In this document: piece after piece, positions 1 through 9,212 of the stretch
How positions within the stretch are numbered: the stretch's first letter is position 1
Layout: each line of letters opens with the position of its first letter
NCBI RefSeq assembly: GCF_019038435.1
Contig: NZ_JAGPOX010000019.1
Location: 1-64,000, forward strand
Reading direction: 5' to 3'
Length of the DNA stretch: 64,000 nucleotides
Source of the DNA: Nocardia alni
GTDB taxonomy: Bacteria; Actinomycetota; Actinomycetes; Mycobacteriales; Mycobacteriaceae
Program-made: the position numbers and the translations under genes
Notes under the pieces: model-generated
What the model saw: the letters and a program-made list of their open reading frames with translations, nothing else
The model's database searches: none
What the model was told of the DNA's origin: nothing

Positions 1-415
1 CCCGCAGGATGCGTCGAATCGCGCCGCCGCGCCGCGCCAGGCCGAGCCGCCGAAATTCACCCGGCCCAGCCGGGCCAGGGACGCGGAGGCCGGCTCCGGC
101 GGGCAGTCGGCACAGGGCGATAGGGGTGGTGACTCCGGGTCCGGCCCGCGCGCGGTGAATCGCACCACACCGCCCGAGGACGATATCCCGCTGCCGGATG
201 GTCCCGACCTGCCCGACGATCCCGGCCCCGCGGACCGATCCGACTACTCGTCAGTAGGTTATGACGGTGTCCCACCTGCGCCTACGCCGGAGGAAGAGCG
301 GGAGATGCTCGCCGAATCGGCCATCCCGGTCCCGCCGGAAGACCGCCGCGACCCTGATGAGGTGGCCTTGGAGCTGCTGAGTTCGGAGCTGGGCGCCACC
401 AGGCTGCAGGCTTGA
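1..415 (+). CDS. dnaX: DNA polymerase III subunit gamma/tau, C-terminal end (partial)
   Basis: An open frame enters from the left edge and stops at 413-415, giving about 137 residues. It is a low-complexity tail rich in Pro, Asp, Glu, Gly and Arg, ending in DEVALELLSSELGATRLQA. That short conserved helix is typical of the C-terminus of actinobacterial DnaX (tau), the clamp-loader ATPase that joins polymerase III to the replisome. The ATPase domains lie outside the window. The assignment rests on the terminal motif and on synteny: from memory, dnaX, the fatty acid methyltransferase pair, ybaB and recR are neighbours in Mycobacterium. Here a fadAB pair and a kinase gene lie between dnaX and the rest. 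Confidence 0.75.
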   Translation, partial: PQDASNRAAAPRQAEPPKFTRPSRARDAEAGSGGQSAQGDRGGDSGSGPRAVNRTTPPEDDIPLPDGPDLPDDPGPADRSDYSSVGYDGVPPAPTPEEEREMLAESAIPVPPEDRRDPDEVALELLSSELGATRLQA

Positions 416-671
416 CAGATCCGGGTCCGACGACCTTAAGTTAACCGGAGTTCGCATACCGCTGTACTATGAGTAGGTGGCCGTGAGCATCGGTGCGACG
501 AGATTCTGTGGTCTGCCCGGATTTCCGGCTGCCCGGAATATCGGCAGCGCCCCTGCGTACCGGTATTTGTACAGCGTTATAACGACGTGTCACCGGGCTC
601 GACGCTTTTGCGCAACTCACGGCATCGCCGAGCGGCGCCGGACGATGCACCCCTAGGAAGGAAACTCCGTT

Positions 672-1883
672 ATGACCACAGAGGCCTACATTTTCGAGGC
701 CATCCGCACTCCGCGCGGCCGCAACAAGAAGGGCTCGCTGCACTCGGTCAAGCCGATCGATCTCACGACCGGTCTGGTGAAGGAGTTGCGCAACCGCTTC
801 CCGAACCTCGATGAGGATCGCATCTCGGACATCATCCTGGGCGTCGTGTCGCCGATCGGTGATCAGGGCGCCGACATCGCCCGCACTACCGTGCTGACCG
901 CCGGCCTGCCCGACACCGTCGGTGGCATCCAGATCAACCGCTTCTGCGCCTCGGGCCTCGAGGCCGTCAACCTGGCCGCACAGAAGGTCCGCTCCGGCTT
1001 CGACGACATCGTGATCGCCGGCGGCGTCGAGTCGATGTCCCGCGTGCCGATGGGTTCGGACGGCGGCGCGCTGTTCACCGACCCCGTCACCGCGTACGAC
1101 AACTACATCGCCCCGCAGGGCATCGGCGCCGACCTGATCGCCACCATCGAGGGCTTCTCCCGCGAGGACGTGGACCGCTACGCGGTGCGCTCGCAGGAGC
1201 GCGCGGCCGCGGCCTGGACCGGCGGCTACTTCGCCAAGTCCGTTGTGCCGGTGACGGATATCAACGGCCTGACCATCCTGGACCGGGACGAGCACATGCG
1301 TCCGGGCACCACCGTCGAGGATCTGGCCAAGCTGAACCCGTCGTTCGCCGCGGTCGGTGAGATGGGCGGCTTCGACGCGGTGGCCCTGCAGCGGTACCAC
1401 TACGTCGAGAAGATCAACCACGTGCACCACGGCGGCAACAGCTCGGGCATCGTGGACGGCGCCGCTGTGGTGCTGATCGGTTCCGAGGAGGCCGGTAAGG
1501 CTTCCGGTTTGACCCCGCGTGCGCGTGTCGTCGCGACGGCTACTTCGGGCGCCGACCCGACGATCATGCTGACCGGTCCGACCCCGGCCGCCAAGAAGGT
1601 CCTGGCCAAGGCGGGCCTGTCCGTCAACGACATCGACCTGTACGAGCTCAACGAGGCCTTCGCCTCGGTCGTGCTGAAGTTCCAGAAGGATCTGCAGATC
1701 CCGGACGAGAAGCTGAACGTCAACGGTGGCGCCATCGCCATGGGCCACCCGCTGGGCGCCACCGGCGCGATGATCACCGGCACCATGGTCGACGAGCTGG
1801 AGCGCCGTAACGCCCGCTACGCCCTGGTAACCCTGTGCATCGGCGGCGGCATGGGCGTCGCGACCATCATCGAGCGCGTCTAA
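672..1883 (+). CDS. fadA: Acetyl-CoA C-acyltransferase (3-ketoacyl-CoA thiolase), beta subunit of the fatty acid oxidation complex
   Basis: 403 residues, full length for a thiolase. It performs thiolytic cleavage of 3-ketoacyl-CoA, the last step of beta-oxidation. The nucleophilic Cys is C92 in NRFCASG. The catalytic His is H359 in [15 protein letters not shown], and the second active-site Cys is C389 in CIGGGMG. A purine-rich ribosome site (aggaaggaaa) precedes the ATG. The fadB gene starts 36 bases downstream on the same strand, so the two form an operon encoding the usual FadA-FadB multienzyme complex. The 257 bases upstream, after dnaX, presumably hold the promoter; I see no clear operator there. 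Closest recalled relative is M. tuberculosis FadA (Rv0859). Confidence 0.95.
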   Translation: MTTEAYIFEAIRTPRGRNKKGSLHSVKPIDLTTGLVKELRNRFPNLDEDRISDIILGVVSPIGDQGADIARTTVLTAGLPDTVGGIQINRFCASGLEAVNLAAQKVRSGFDDIVIAGGVESMSRVPMGSDGGALFTDPVTAYDNYIAPQGIGADLIATIEGFSREDVDRYAVRSQERAAAAWTGGYFAKSVVPVTDINGLTILDRDEHMRPGTTVEDLAKLNPSFAAVGEMGGFDAVALQRYHYVEKINHVHHGGNSSGIVDGAAVVLIGSEEAGKASGLTPRARVVATATSGADPTIMLTGPTPAAKKVLAKAGLSVNDIDLYELNEAFASVVLKFQKDLQIPDEKLNVNGGAIAMGHPLGATGAMITGTMVDELERRNARYALVTLCIGGGMGVATIIERV

Positions 1884-1919
1884 CCGACACCAGACTTCCT
1901 TCAGGAGACCAAAAAAACT

Positions 1920-4070
1920 ATGACCGACAACATGATTGCCTGGGAGAAGGACGCCGACGGCATCGTCGTGCTGACCATGGACGACCCCAACCAGGGCGCC
2001 AACACGATGAATCAGCTGTACAAGGACTCGATGCAGGCGACCGTCGATCGCCTCGAGGCCGAGAAGGACGACATCTCCGGCGTCGTGATCACCTCCGCGA
2101 AGAAGACCTTCTTCGCCGGCGGCGATCTGAAGAACATGATGCAGACCACCCCGGACGACGCTGCCTCGATCATGGCCGAGGTCACCGAGATCAAGGCGGC
2201 CCTGCGCCGGCTCGAGCAGCTGGGCAAGCCGGTCGTCGCGGCCATCAACGGCGCGGCGCTGGGCGGCGGCCTCGAGATCACCCTGGCCACCCATCACCGC
2301 ATCGCCGCCGATGTGAAGGGCCTCAAGGTCGGCTTTCCCGAGGTGAAGCTGGGCCTGCTCCCGGCCGGTGGCGGCGTGACCCGCACCGTGCGGATGTTCG
2401 GCCTGCAGACCGCGCTGCTGCAGATGCTCCTGCAGGGCAACGAGTACGACGCCCAGAAGGCCAAGGGCATCGGCCTGGTGGACGAGATCGTCGGCACGGT
2501 CGAGGAACTGGTCCCCGCCGCGAAGGCGTGGATCAAGGCCAACCCGGACAAGGCTGTGCAGCCCTGGGATGTCAAGGGCTACAAGATGCCCGGCGGCACC
2601 CCGGCCAGCCCCGGCCTGGCCGCCAACCTCCCGGCCTTCCCGGCCAACCTGCGCAAGCAGCTCAAGGGCGCGAACATGCCCGCGCCGAAGAACATCCTGG
2701 CCGCCGCGGTCGAGGGCGCCCAGGTCGACTTCGACAACGCCTCGCTGATCGAGTCGCGCTACTTCGTCAACCTGCTCACCGGCACGGTCGCGAAGAACAT
2801 GATCCAGGCTTTCTTCTTCGACCTGCAGACCATCAACAACGGTGGTTCGCGTCCGAAGGACGTGCCGCGCAAGGAGATCAAGAAGGTCGGTGTGCTCGGC
2901 GCCGGCATGATGGGCGCGGGCATCGCCTACGTCTCGGCCAAGGCCGGGTACGAGGTCGTGCTGAAGGACGTCTCACAGGAGGCGGCCGACCGCGGCAAGA
3001 ACTACTCCGAGAAGCTCGAGGCCAAGGCCCTCTCGCGCGGTAAGACCACCGAGGAGAAGTCCAAGGAGCTGCTGGGCCGAATCCACCCGACCTCCAAGGC
3101 CGAGGATCTGGCGGGCGTGGACTTCATCGTCGAGGCCGTTTTCGAGAACACCGAGCTCAAGCACAAGGTGTTCCAGGAGATCCAGGACGTCGTCGCCCCC
3201 GACGCGCTGCTGGGTTCCAACACCTCCACGCTGCCGATCACCGAGCTCGCGACCGGCGTGAAGCGCTCCGAGGACTTCATCGGCATCCACTTCTTCTCCC
3301 CGGTCGACAAGATGCCGCTGGTGGAGATCATCCGGGGCGAGAAGACCTCCGACGAGGCGCTGGCCCGCGCGTTCGACTACACCCTGGCGATCCGCAAGAC
3401 CCCGATCGTGGTCAACGACAGCCGCGGCTTCTTCACCTCGCGCGTGATCGGCACGTTCGTCAACGAGGCGATCGCGATGCTGCTCGAGGGTATCGAGCCG
3501 CAGACCATCGAGCAGGCGGGCCTGCAGGCGGGCTACCCGGCCGCGCCGCTGCAGCTGTCGGACGAGCTGAATCTGAAGCTCATGCAGAAGATCGCCAAGG
3601 AGACCCTGGAGGCCGCGCAGTCCGGTGACACCACCCTGGGTGGCGGCGCCCGGCATCCGGCGCAGGACGTGGTCGACTACATGGTCGAGCAGGGTCGCCC
3701 GGGCCGTCTGGAGAAGGCGGGCTTCTACGAGTACGACGAGGACGGCAAGCGCCTGGGCCTGTGGAACGGCCTGCGTGAGCACTTCAAGACCAGCACCGAG
3801 GACCAGGCTCCCTTCCAGGATCTGATCGACAGGATGCTGTTCGCCGAGGCCATCGAGACGCAGAAGTGTTTCGACGAGGGCGTGCTGACCTCGACGGCGG
3901 ATGCCAACATCGGCTCGATCTTCGGCATCGGCTTCCCGGCCTGGACCGGTGGCGTGCACCAGTTCATCGTCGGCTACCCGGGTGGACAGCAGGCGTTCGT
4001 GGCTCGCGCGGACGATCTGGCCGCCAAGTACGGCGCCCGCTTCGAGGTCCCGGCCTCGCTGCGCAAGTAG
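1920..4070 (+). CDS. fadB: Multifunctional enoyl-CoA hydratase / 3-hydroxyacyl-CoA dehydrogenase, alpha subunit of the fatty acid oxidation complex
   Basis: 716 residues, usual FadB length. The N-terminal crotonase domain (about 1-190) has the oxyanion-hole segment FFAGGDLK and the Gly-rich NGAALGGGLEI. A central NAD-binding Rossmann domain starts near residue 320 with VGVLGAGMMGAGIAY. It is followed by the dehydrogenase signature HFFSPVDKMPLVEII and DSRGFFTSR, then a C-terminal 3HCDH domain. It hydrates enoyl-CoA and oxidises the 3-hydroxyacyl-CoA, passing product to FadA. The start is supported by ttcaggaga upstream. A strong hairpin follows the stop, so fadAB probably ends as one transcript. 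Recalled homologue: Rv0860. Confidence 0.95.
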   Translation: MTDNMIAWEKDADGIVVLTMDDPNQGANTMNQLYKDSMQATVDRLEAEKDDISGVVITSAKKTFFAGGDLKNMMQTTPDDAASIMAEVTEIKAALRRLEQLGKPVVAAINGAALGGGLEITLATHHRIAADVKGLKVGFPEVKLGLLPAGGGVTRTVRMFGLQTALLQMLLQGNEYDAQKAKGIGLVDEIVGTVEELVPAAKAWIKANPDKAVQPWDVKGYKMPGGTPASPGLAANLPAFPANLRKQLKGANMPAPKNILAAAVEGAQVDFDNASLIESRYFVNLLTGTVAKNMIQAFFFDLQTINNGGSRPKDVPRKEIKKVGVLGAGMMGAGIAYVSAKAGYEVVLKDVSQEAADRGKNYSEKLEAKALSRGKTTEEKSKELLGRIHPTSKAEDLAGVDFIVEAVFENTELKHKVFQEIQDVVAPDALLGSNTSTLPITELATGVKRSEDFIGIHFFSPVDKMPLVEIIRGEKTSDEALARAFDYTLAIRKTPIVVNDSRGFFTSRVIGTFVNEAIAMLLEGIEPQTIEQAGLQAGYPAAPLQLSDELNLKLMQKIAKETLEAAQSGDTTLGGGARHPAQDVVDYMVEQGRPGRLEKAGFYEYDEDGKRLGLWNGLREHFKTSTEDQAPFQDLIDRMLFAEAIETQKCFDEGVLTSTADANIGSIFGIGFPAWTGGVHQFIVGYPGGQQAFVARADDLAAKYGARFEVPASLRK

Positions 4071-4093
4071 GGATATCCAGGGATATCTACCGG

Positions 4094-4131
4094 AACGGTC
4101 CGGATCGCGATTCGTCGCGGTCCGGACCGTT
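4094..4131 (+). terminator. Intrinsic-terminator-like hairpin after fadB
   Basis: A 17-bp stem (11 perfect outer pairs AACGGTCCGGA/TCCGGACCGTT, then six inner pairs including one G-U) closed by a TTCG tetraloop. It begins 23 bases after the fadB stop. There is no T tract beyond a few scattered T residues, as is common in actinobacteria. Confidence 0.75.
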
Positions 4132-4269
4132 GTCGTTCGCGGTGAACAAGTCGTGGACCGCGACCGAACACGGACTGGTCGGTCCTCAGGGGCGTGGCCG
4201 GAAATGCGGACGGTTGGCGGGTACGCGAGTTACGTTTGATGCGAGCGGAGATATATCGAGGGTGGTGCG

Positions 4270-7200
4270 ATGGACTCACGTAGGGGTAAGGCCCGCGGCA
4301 CCGACACTCCCTCCGAATCGGACACCCAGAGCTATGTTCCGGTCACCGTCGGCCGGGAGGACATCGCCCGGGATCTCGAGGCGATGGGGTTGTTCGATGC
4401 CGAGGAGATCGGGCGCGGTGGTTTCGGGGTGGTCTATCGCTGTGCCCAGCGCGCCCTGGGGCGGACCGTCGCGGTGAAGGTGCTGTCCTCGGAGATCGAC
4501 GAGGAGAGCCGCGAACGCTTCCTGCGCGAGGAACACGCGATGGGCCGGCTGTCCGGCCATCCCAATATCGTGGACATCCTGCAGGTGGATGTCACCGGCA
4601 GCGGTCTGCCCTACATCGTCATGTCCTATGCCGCCCATGGTTCGCTGGAGCGTCTCGTACGCGAGCGCGGGCCGCTGAGCTGGTTCGATACGCTGCGTGT
4701 CGGGGTCAAGCTGGCCGGGGCGATCGAGAGCGCGCACCGCGTCGAGATCTTGCACCGCGATGTGAAACCGGCCAATGTGCTGCTGAGCAGGTACGGGGAG
4801 CCGCAGCTGACCGATTTCGGCATCGCGAGGATTCCGGGCGGGTTCCGCACCTCCGCCAATATGATCACCGGATCCCCCGCCTTCACCGCCCCGGAGGTGC
4901 TCGAGGGGAGCGAGGCCACCGTGCGCTCGGATGTCTACGGCCTCGGCGCGACACTGTTCGCGTTGCTCACCGGCCATGCGGCCTATGAGAGGCAGTCCGG
5001 GGAGAAGGTCGTGGCGCAGTTCCTGCGGATCACCACCCAGCCGCTGCCGAATCTGCGTGAGCAGGACATTCCCGCGGACGTGGCCGCCGCCATCGAACAC
5101 GCGATGGCGCCGGATCCGGATGCGCGCCCGGGCTCGGCCCGGGAGCTGGGCGAGCTGTTGCGCACCGCGCAGCACGAGCACGGCCAGTCACCCGACGAGA
5201 TGGCGCTGCTGGACCCGGGGCCGGGCCGGGACGAGCACGACGGACCGGGAGCGCGGGACGATTCGCCGGTCAGTGGTCCGCGCAGCGCGCTGACCCTGCG
5301 GCCGAGTTCCACCACCGCGTTACCGCCCACGGCAACAACGAAATTCCGCCCGCACACCCCCGCGTCCGAACCGGTGCCGCGGCCGCGGCTGCTGGAGATC
5401 CTGCGGGCCGCGGGCCGTCGACGGCTGGCGCTCATTCATGGGCCGGCCGGATTCGGCAAGAGCACCCTGGCCGCGCAGTGGCAGGCCGAGCTGGCCGAGC
5501 GGGGATACGCGGTGGCCTGGATCGGCATCGATCACGACGACGACAACGAGGTCTGGCTGCTCGCCCATCTGGTGCGGGCTATCCGCCGGGTCCTGCCGGA
5601 TATCGGGACCGGGCTGGAACAGGTCCTCGAGGAGCGCTCGACCGAGGCGGTGCCCTACGCGATCTCGACCCTGATCGACGAGATCCACGCCAGCGGCCGG
5701 ACGGTGGTGATGGTGCTCGAGGACTGGTACCGGATCACCGATCCGAGTGCGCAGCGCGCCATGGATGCGTTGCTGGACAACGGATGTCATCATCTACGCT
5801 TCGTGATCACCACCCGCGAGCCGGCCGGGCTGCCGCTGAGCCGGCTGCGGGTGGCCGACGAACTGGTCGAGATCGGCGCGCGGGAACTGCGCCTGACACC
5901 GGCGGAGATGCGGCAGATCCTGGTGGAGCGCAACGGATTCGAGCTCACCGACGCACAGCTGGAGCGGCTGTACACCGCCACCGAGGGCTGGCCCGCCGCT
6001 GTGCAGCTGATGAGTCTGTCGCTGCGCGCGCGGACCGGGGGCGGCGCGAACGACGATGCGCCGCAGGATGAGTCGATCTCCGCGGTGGATCCCGAGGAGC
6101 TGATCGGGCGCCTGTCCGGCGGATACGAGGCGATCGGTGAATATTTGGCCGAGAACGTGCTGGACACTCTCGAACCACGAATGCTGCGATTTCTCATGTC
6201 GATCTCGGCGACCGGGCCCGTCTGCGCGTCGCTGGCCGGTGCGCTCAGCGACGAACCCGATGCCGGACAGCTGCTCGAGACCGCGCGCCGGCGCGAGCTG
6301 TTCCTGCGCCCGATCGCGCACGATTCCGGGTGGTTCCGGGTGCAGCCGCTGTTCGCCGACCAACTGCGAACCCGGCTCGAACGCGAAAGGCCCGGTGCGT
6401 CGAAAGCGTTGCACCTCGAGGCGGCTCGCTGGTACGCCGAACATCAGCAGCTGCGCAAATCGGTCGAGCACGCCGTGGCGGCCACGGATCTGAAGATGGC
6501 GCTGGATCTGCTCGAGAACGGCGGCATGGATCTGATCGACACCTCGAAGCTGGCCACGCTGCTGGGTACGGTGTCGAAACTGCCGGTGCAGCAGGTGGCT
6601 ACGCGCTCGAAGCTCCTGCTGGCGCTGGCCCGGGCCAATATCAACCTGCAGCAGTCCAGCGCCGCGCGCACCGCGCTGAGCCGGGTGAGCAGCCTGCTGG
6701 CTCGCAACTCGTCGGCCGACGCCGACACGGTGAGTCAGCGCGCCGAGGCCGCGGTGCTGGCCGCCGCCGAGCTGGTCGCGCGTGACCGCACCGACGGTGT
6801 GGCCGAGCGGGTTTCGGAGCCGCTGGCGGTGCCCGACGAGCTGCCGCCGTGGACGGTGTCCACGGCGGCCAACCTGGTGTCCTATGTGCGACTGTGCGAG
6901 TTCGACTTCGACGGCGCCCGGGCCATGCAGGACTGGGCGCGGCCGTATCACGACCGGTCCAAGGATCCGCTGGGCCGGGTGCTGGGATTGCTGAACCAGG
7001 GCGCCGCGGCCTATGAGCAGCTCGATATCGCCGAGTCCACGCTGTGCTACGAGCGGGCCTGGCAGATCGCGCGGGATCGTTCGGGGCCACGCTCGCACGC
7101 GGTGCGGGCGGCCGCCGCGCTGCTCGGCGAGGTGCACTACCGGCGTGGAGATCTGGATGTCGCCGAACGGTTCCTCGAACAGAGCCATCAGCTGGTGGCC

Positions 7201-7872
7201 CGGGTGGGGCCGGTGGACTTCATGATCACCACGTTCGTGGTCGGCGCGCGGGTGAAGGCCGCGCGCGGCGACCTGGATGCCGCCGCGGCGCTGCTGGCCG
7301 AGGGCGGGCGTATCGCGGCCGACCGCAGGCTGGCTCGGCTGGCCGCCCATATCCGCGCCGAACAGCTCCGGCTCACCCCGAGCTCCGACCCGATCGGCCT
7401 CGTAGGGGATTCGGGACCACGCTCGATGCGGCACGTCACCGGGACCGCGGCCCTGACCGCGGAGGCCGAGGAGGTCGCCGCGATACGCGGGCTGCTGGCC
7501 CGGCATTACACCAGCCGAGGCTACGACCCGCTGTACGGCGCCGAGGCCGCGCCGCTGGGCCTGCACGACTCGGCGGTCAAGCGCGCCCGTGTCCTCCACG
7601 GCCGCATGGTCGAGCAGCGCCGTCCCCGTGCGCAATTGGACACCGCGCTGCTACTGGCCGAATGTCTGTGCGCGGCGGGCTGGACCGGAGAGTCCGTCGC
7701 CACGCTCGCGCCCGCGATCGTTCGCTGCGCCGAATTGGGCTGGCGCAGACCGCTGGTGGACGCCGGTCCGGGTGTGCAGTCGCTGCTGCACACCATGCGC
7801 ACCGACATGCTCTTGGGGACAGAGCATTCCGAGATGACCGACGAGACCCAGCGGTTCCTGGACGCGCTGTAA
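4270..7872 (+). CDS. PknK-like serine/threonine protein kinase fused to a MalT/STAND-type ATPase and helical repeats
   Basis: 1200 residues. The N-terminal Hanks-type kinase (about 40-300) is complete: glycine loop IGRGGFGVVY, ATP lysine K70, catalytic HRDVKPAN with D164, DFG at 182-184, and the SPAFTAPE activation segment. A low-complexity linker precedes a P-loop ATPase with GPAGFGKST at 391-399, the layout of MalT/LuxR-type STAND regulators. The last ~500 residues are Ala/Leu-rich helical repeats like those of MalT. No C-terminal LuxR helix-turn-helix is apparent, as in M. tuberculosis PknK (Rv3080c), which is about 1110 residues. It is probably a cytosolic signalling kinase. It is converging with bfaB, 23 bases away. 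Targets cannot be inferred. Confidence 0.85.
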   Translation: MDSRRGKARGTDTPSESDTQSYVPVTVGREDIARDLEAMGLFDAEEIGRGGFGVVYRCAQRALGRTVAVKVLSSEIDEESRERFLREEHAMGRLSGHPNIVDILQVDVTGSGLPYIVMSYAAHGSLERLVRERGPLSWFDTLRVGVKLAGAIESAHRVEILHRDVKPANVLLSRYGEPQLTDFGIARIPGGFRTSANMITGSPAFTAPEVLEGSEATVRSDVYGLGATLFALLTGHAAYERQSGEKVVAQFLRITTQPLPNLREQDIPADVAAAIEHAMAPDPDARPGSARELGELLRTAQHEHGQSPDEMALLDPGPGRDEHDGPGARDDSPVSGPRSALTLRPSSTTALPPTATTKFRPHTPASEPVPRPRLLEILRAAGRRRLALIHGPAGFGKSTLAAQWQAELAERGYAVAWIGIDHDDDNEVWLLAHLVRAIRRVLPDIGTGLEQVLEERSTEAVPYAISTLIDEIHASGRTVVMVLEDWYRITDPSAQRAMDALLDNGCHHLRFVITTREPAGLPLSRLRVADELVEIGARELRLTPAEMRQILVERNGFELTDAQLERLYTATEGWPAAVQLMSLSLRARTGGGANDDAPQDESISAVDPEELIGRLSGGYEAIGEYLAENVLDTLEPRMLRFLMSISATGPVCASLAGALSDEPDAGQLLETARRRELFLRPIAHDSGWFRVQPLFADQLRTRLERERPGASKALHLEAARWYAEHQQLRKSVEHAVAATDLKMALDLLENGGMDLIDTSKLATLLGTVSKLPVQQVATRSKLLLALARANINLQQSSAARTALSRVSSLLARNSSADADTVSQRAEAAVLAAAELVARDRTDGVAERVSEPLAVPDELPPWTVSTAANLVSYVRLCEFDFDGARAMQDWARPYHDRSKDPLGRVLGLLNQGAAAYEQLDIAESTLCYERAWQIARDRSGPRSHAVRAAAALLGEVHYRRGDLDVAERFLEQSHQLVARVGPVDFMITTFVVGARVKAARGDLDAAAALLAEGGRIAADRRLARLAAHIRAEQLRLTPSSDPIGLVGDSGPRSMRHVTGTAALTAEAEEVAAIRGLLARHYTSRGYDPLYGAEAAPLGLHDSAVKRARVLHGRMVEQRRPRAQLDTALLLAECLCAAGWTGESVATLAPAIVRCAELGWRRPLVDAGPGVQSLLHTMRTDMLLGTEHSEMTDETQRFLDAL

Positions 7873-7895
7873 CATGCGCTTCGCTCCGCGGTGAA

Positions 7896-9212
7896 CTATG
7901 CCTTCCACCACGGGCGCAGCGGCACGTCCCAGGTCTCGTTCGGGCCCAGCTTCATGCCGAGCACCTGGTGCAGCTGAACCACGTTGCGCTGGAAGCCCAG
8001 ACGGCTGCCGGCCATGTACAGGCCCCACACCTTGGCGGTGCCCTCGCCGGCCTCGGCGACGCAGGCGTCCCAGTTCTCGACCAGGTTCTTGCACCATTCG
8101 GCGAGAGTCAGCGCGTAGTGCGGGCGCAGATTCTCCTCGTGCAGCACCTCGAGGCCGGTGTTCTGGACTTCGGAGATGATGCGGCCCGAGCCGATCAGCT
8201 CGCCGTCCGGGAAGACGTAGCGGTCGATGAAATCGCCCGCCTTGGTGGTGCGGGTGTTGTCCGGCCGGGTGATGCAGTGGTTGAGGAACAGGCCGCCGTC
8301 GCGCAGCTTGCCCTTGATGAAGCCGAAGTACGACGGGTAGTTCTGCACCCCGATGTGCTCGGTGAGGCCGATCGAGGAGACGGCGTCGAAGTTCGATTCG
8401 CGCACGTCGCGGTAGTCGGAGTGGCGGACCTCGGCCAGATCGGCCAGACCCTCCTCCACGACCTTCTTCTGTCCCCATTCCGCCTGCTCGGCGGACAGGG
8501 TCGCGCCGATCACCTGCACCCCGCGCTTGGCCGCGTAGCGGACCATGCCGCCCCAGCCACAGCCGATGTCGAGCAGCCGGTCGCCCGCCTTCAGGTTCAG
8601 CTTCTCGAAGACCAGGCGGTACTTGTTCTCCTGGGCCTGCTCGAGCGTCTGGCCCTCGTCCTCGTAGCAGGCGCACGTGTAGGTCATGGACGGGCCGAGC
8701 ACGTACTCGTAGAACTTGTTGGAGACGTCGTAGTGGTGGTGGATCGCCTCGGCGTCGCGGGTCTTGGAATGCCGCAGCCCCTCCAGGGCGATGCGCCGCC
8801 AGCGCGGCAGCGTCTCCTGCGGCGGCGGCGCGATCGGCTTGAGCGCATCCCAGCCCAGAGAGCGGGCGATGGTCACCAGCGCCAGCGCCGACGGGCGCCG
8901 GAACCGCATCTCGCCCATCGCCGCGAGGATCTCGTACGGGTCGCCGGGATGGATGCCATCGGCCTTCATGTCGCCGGAGATGTAGGCGCGGGCCATGCCG
9001 AGGTCGCCGGGCGCGGTGGCGATGTAGTTGATGCCGCGCGGATTGAGGATCTCGAGCGAGTACTTCGAGTCGGCGGGGCCGGTACTGCTGCCGTCGTGCG
9101 CGGACAGGCTGATCGGCACCGGACCATCGAGCAGGGTCTCGAAGATCTCGGCGATGGTGAGCTTGGTCCCCAGCTCCGCGAATACGTCGGAACGGTCTCT
9201 GAACGTGGTCAT
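7896..9212 (-). CDS. bfaB: SAM-dependent fatty acid C10-methyltransferase, cyclopropane-synthase family (BfaB/TmsB-like)
   Basis: 438 residues, cyclopropane-fatty-acyl-phospholipid synthase family. An N-terminal helical domain is followed by HHHYDVSNKFY at 158-168 and the SAM-binding motif DIGCGWGG at 215-222. The start overlaps the stop of the FAD oxidoreductase gene by four bases (ATGA), so the two are translationally coupled. That pairing is the known route to 10-methyl stearic (tuberculostearic) acid: the methyltransferase adds a methylene to the oleoyl double bond and the flavoprotein reduces it. Mycobacterium and Nocardia make this acid. Recalled homologue: Rv3720, in the same position near dnaX. 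A plain cyclopropane synthase is the alternative; the partner argues against it. Confidence 0.82.
   Translation of the reverse strand: MTTFRDRSDVFAELGTKLTIAEIFETLLDGPVPISLSAHDGSSTGPADSKYSLEILNPRGINYIATAPGDLGMARAYISGDMKADGIHPGDPYEILAAMGEMRFRRPSALALVTIARSLGWDALKPIAPPPQETLPRWRRIALEGLRHSKTRDAEAIHHHYDVSNKFYEYVLGPSMTYTCACYEDEGQTLEQAQENKYRLVFEKLNLKAGDRLLDIGCGWGGMVRYAAKRGVQVIGATLSAEQAEWGQKKVVEEGLADLAEVRHSDYRDVRESNFDAVSSIGLTEHIGVQNYPSYFGFIKGKLRDGGLFLNHCITRPDNTRTTKAGDFIDRYVFPDGELIGSGRIISEVQNTGLEVLHEENLRPHYALTLAEWCKNLVENWDACVAEAGEGTAKVWGLYMAGSRLGFQRNVVQLHQVLGMKLGPNETWDVPLRPWWKA

Noticed and set aside
441..2297. 618-residue minus-strand open frame opposite fadA
   Set aside because: Shadow of a high-GC gene; no family match and fadA is certain on the other strand.
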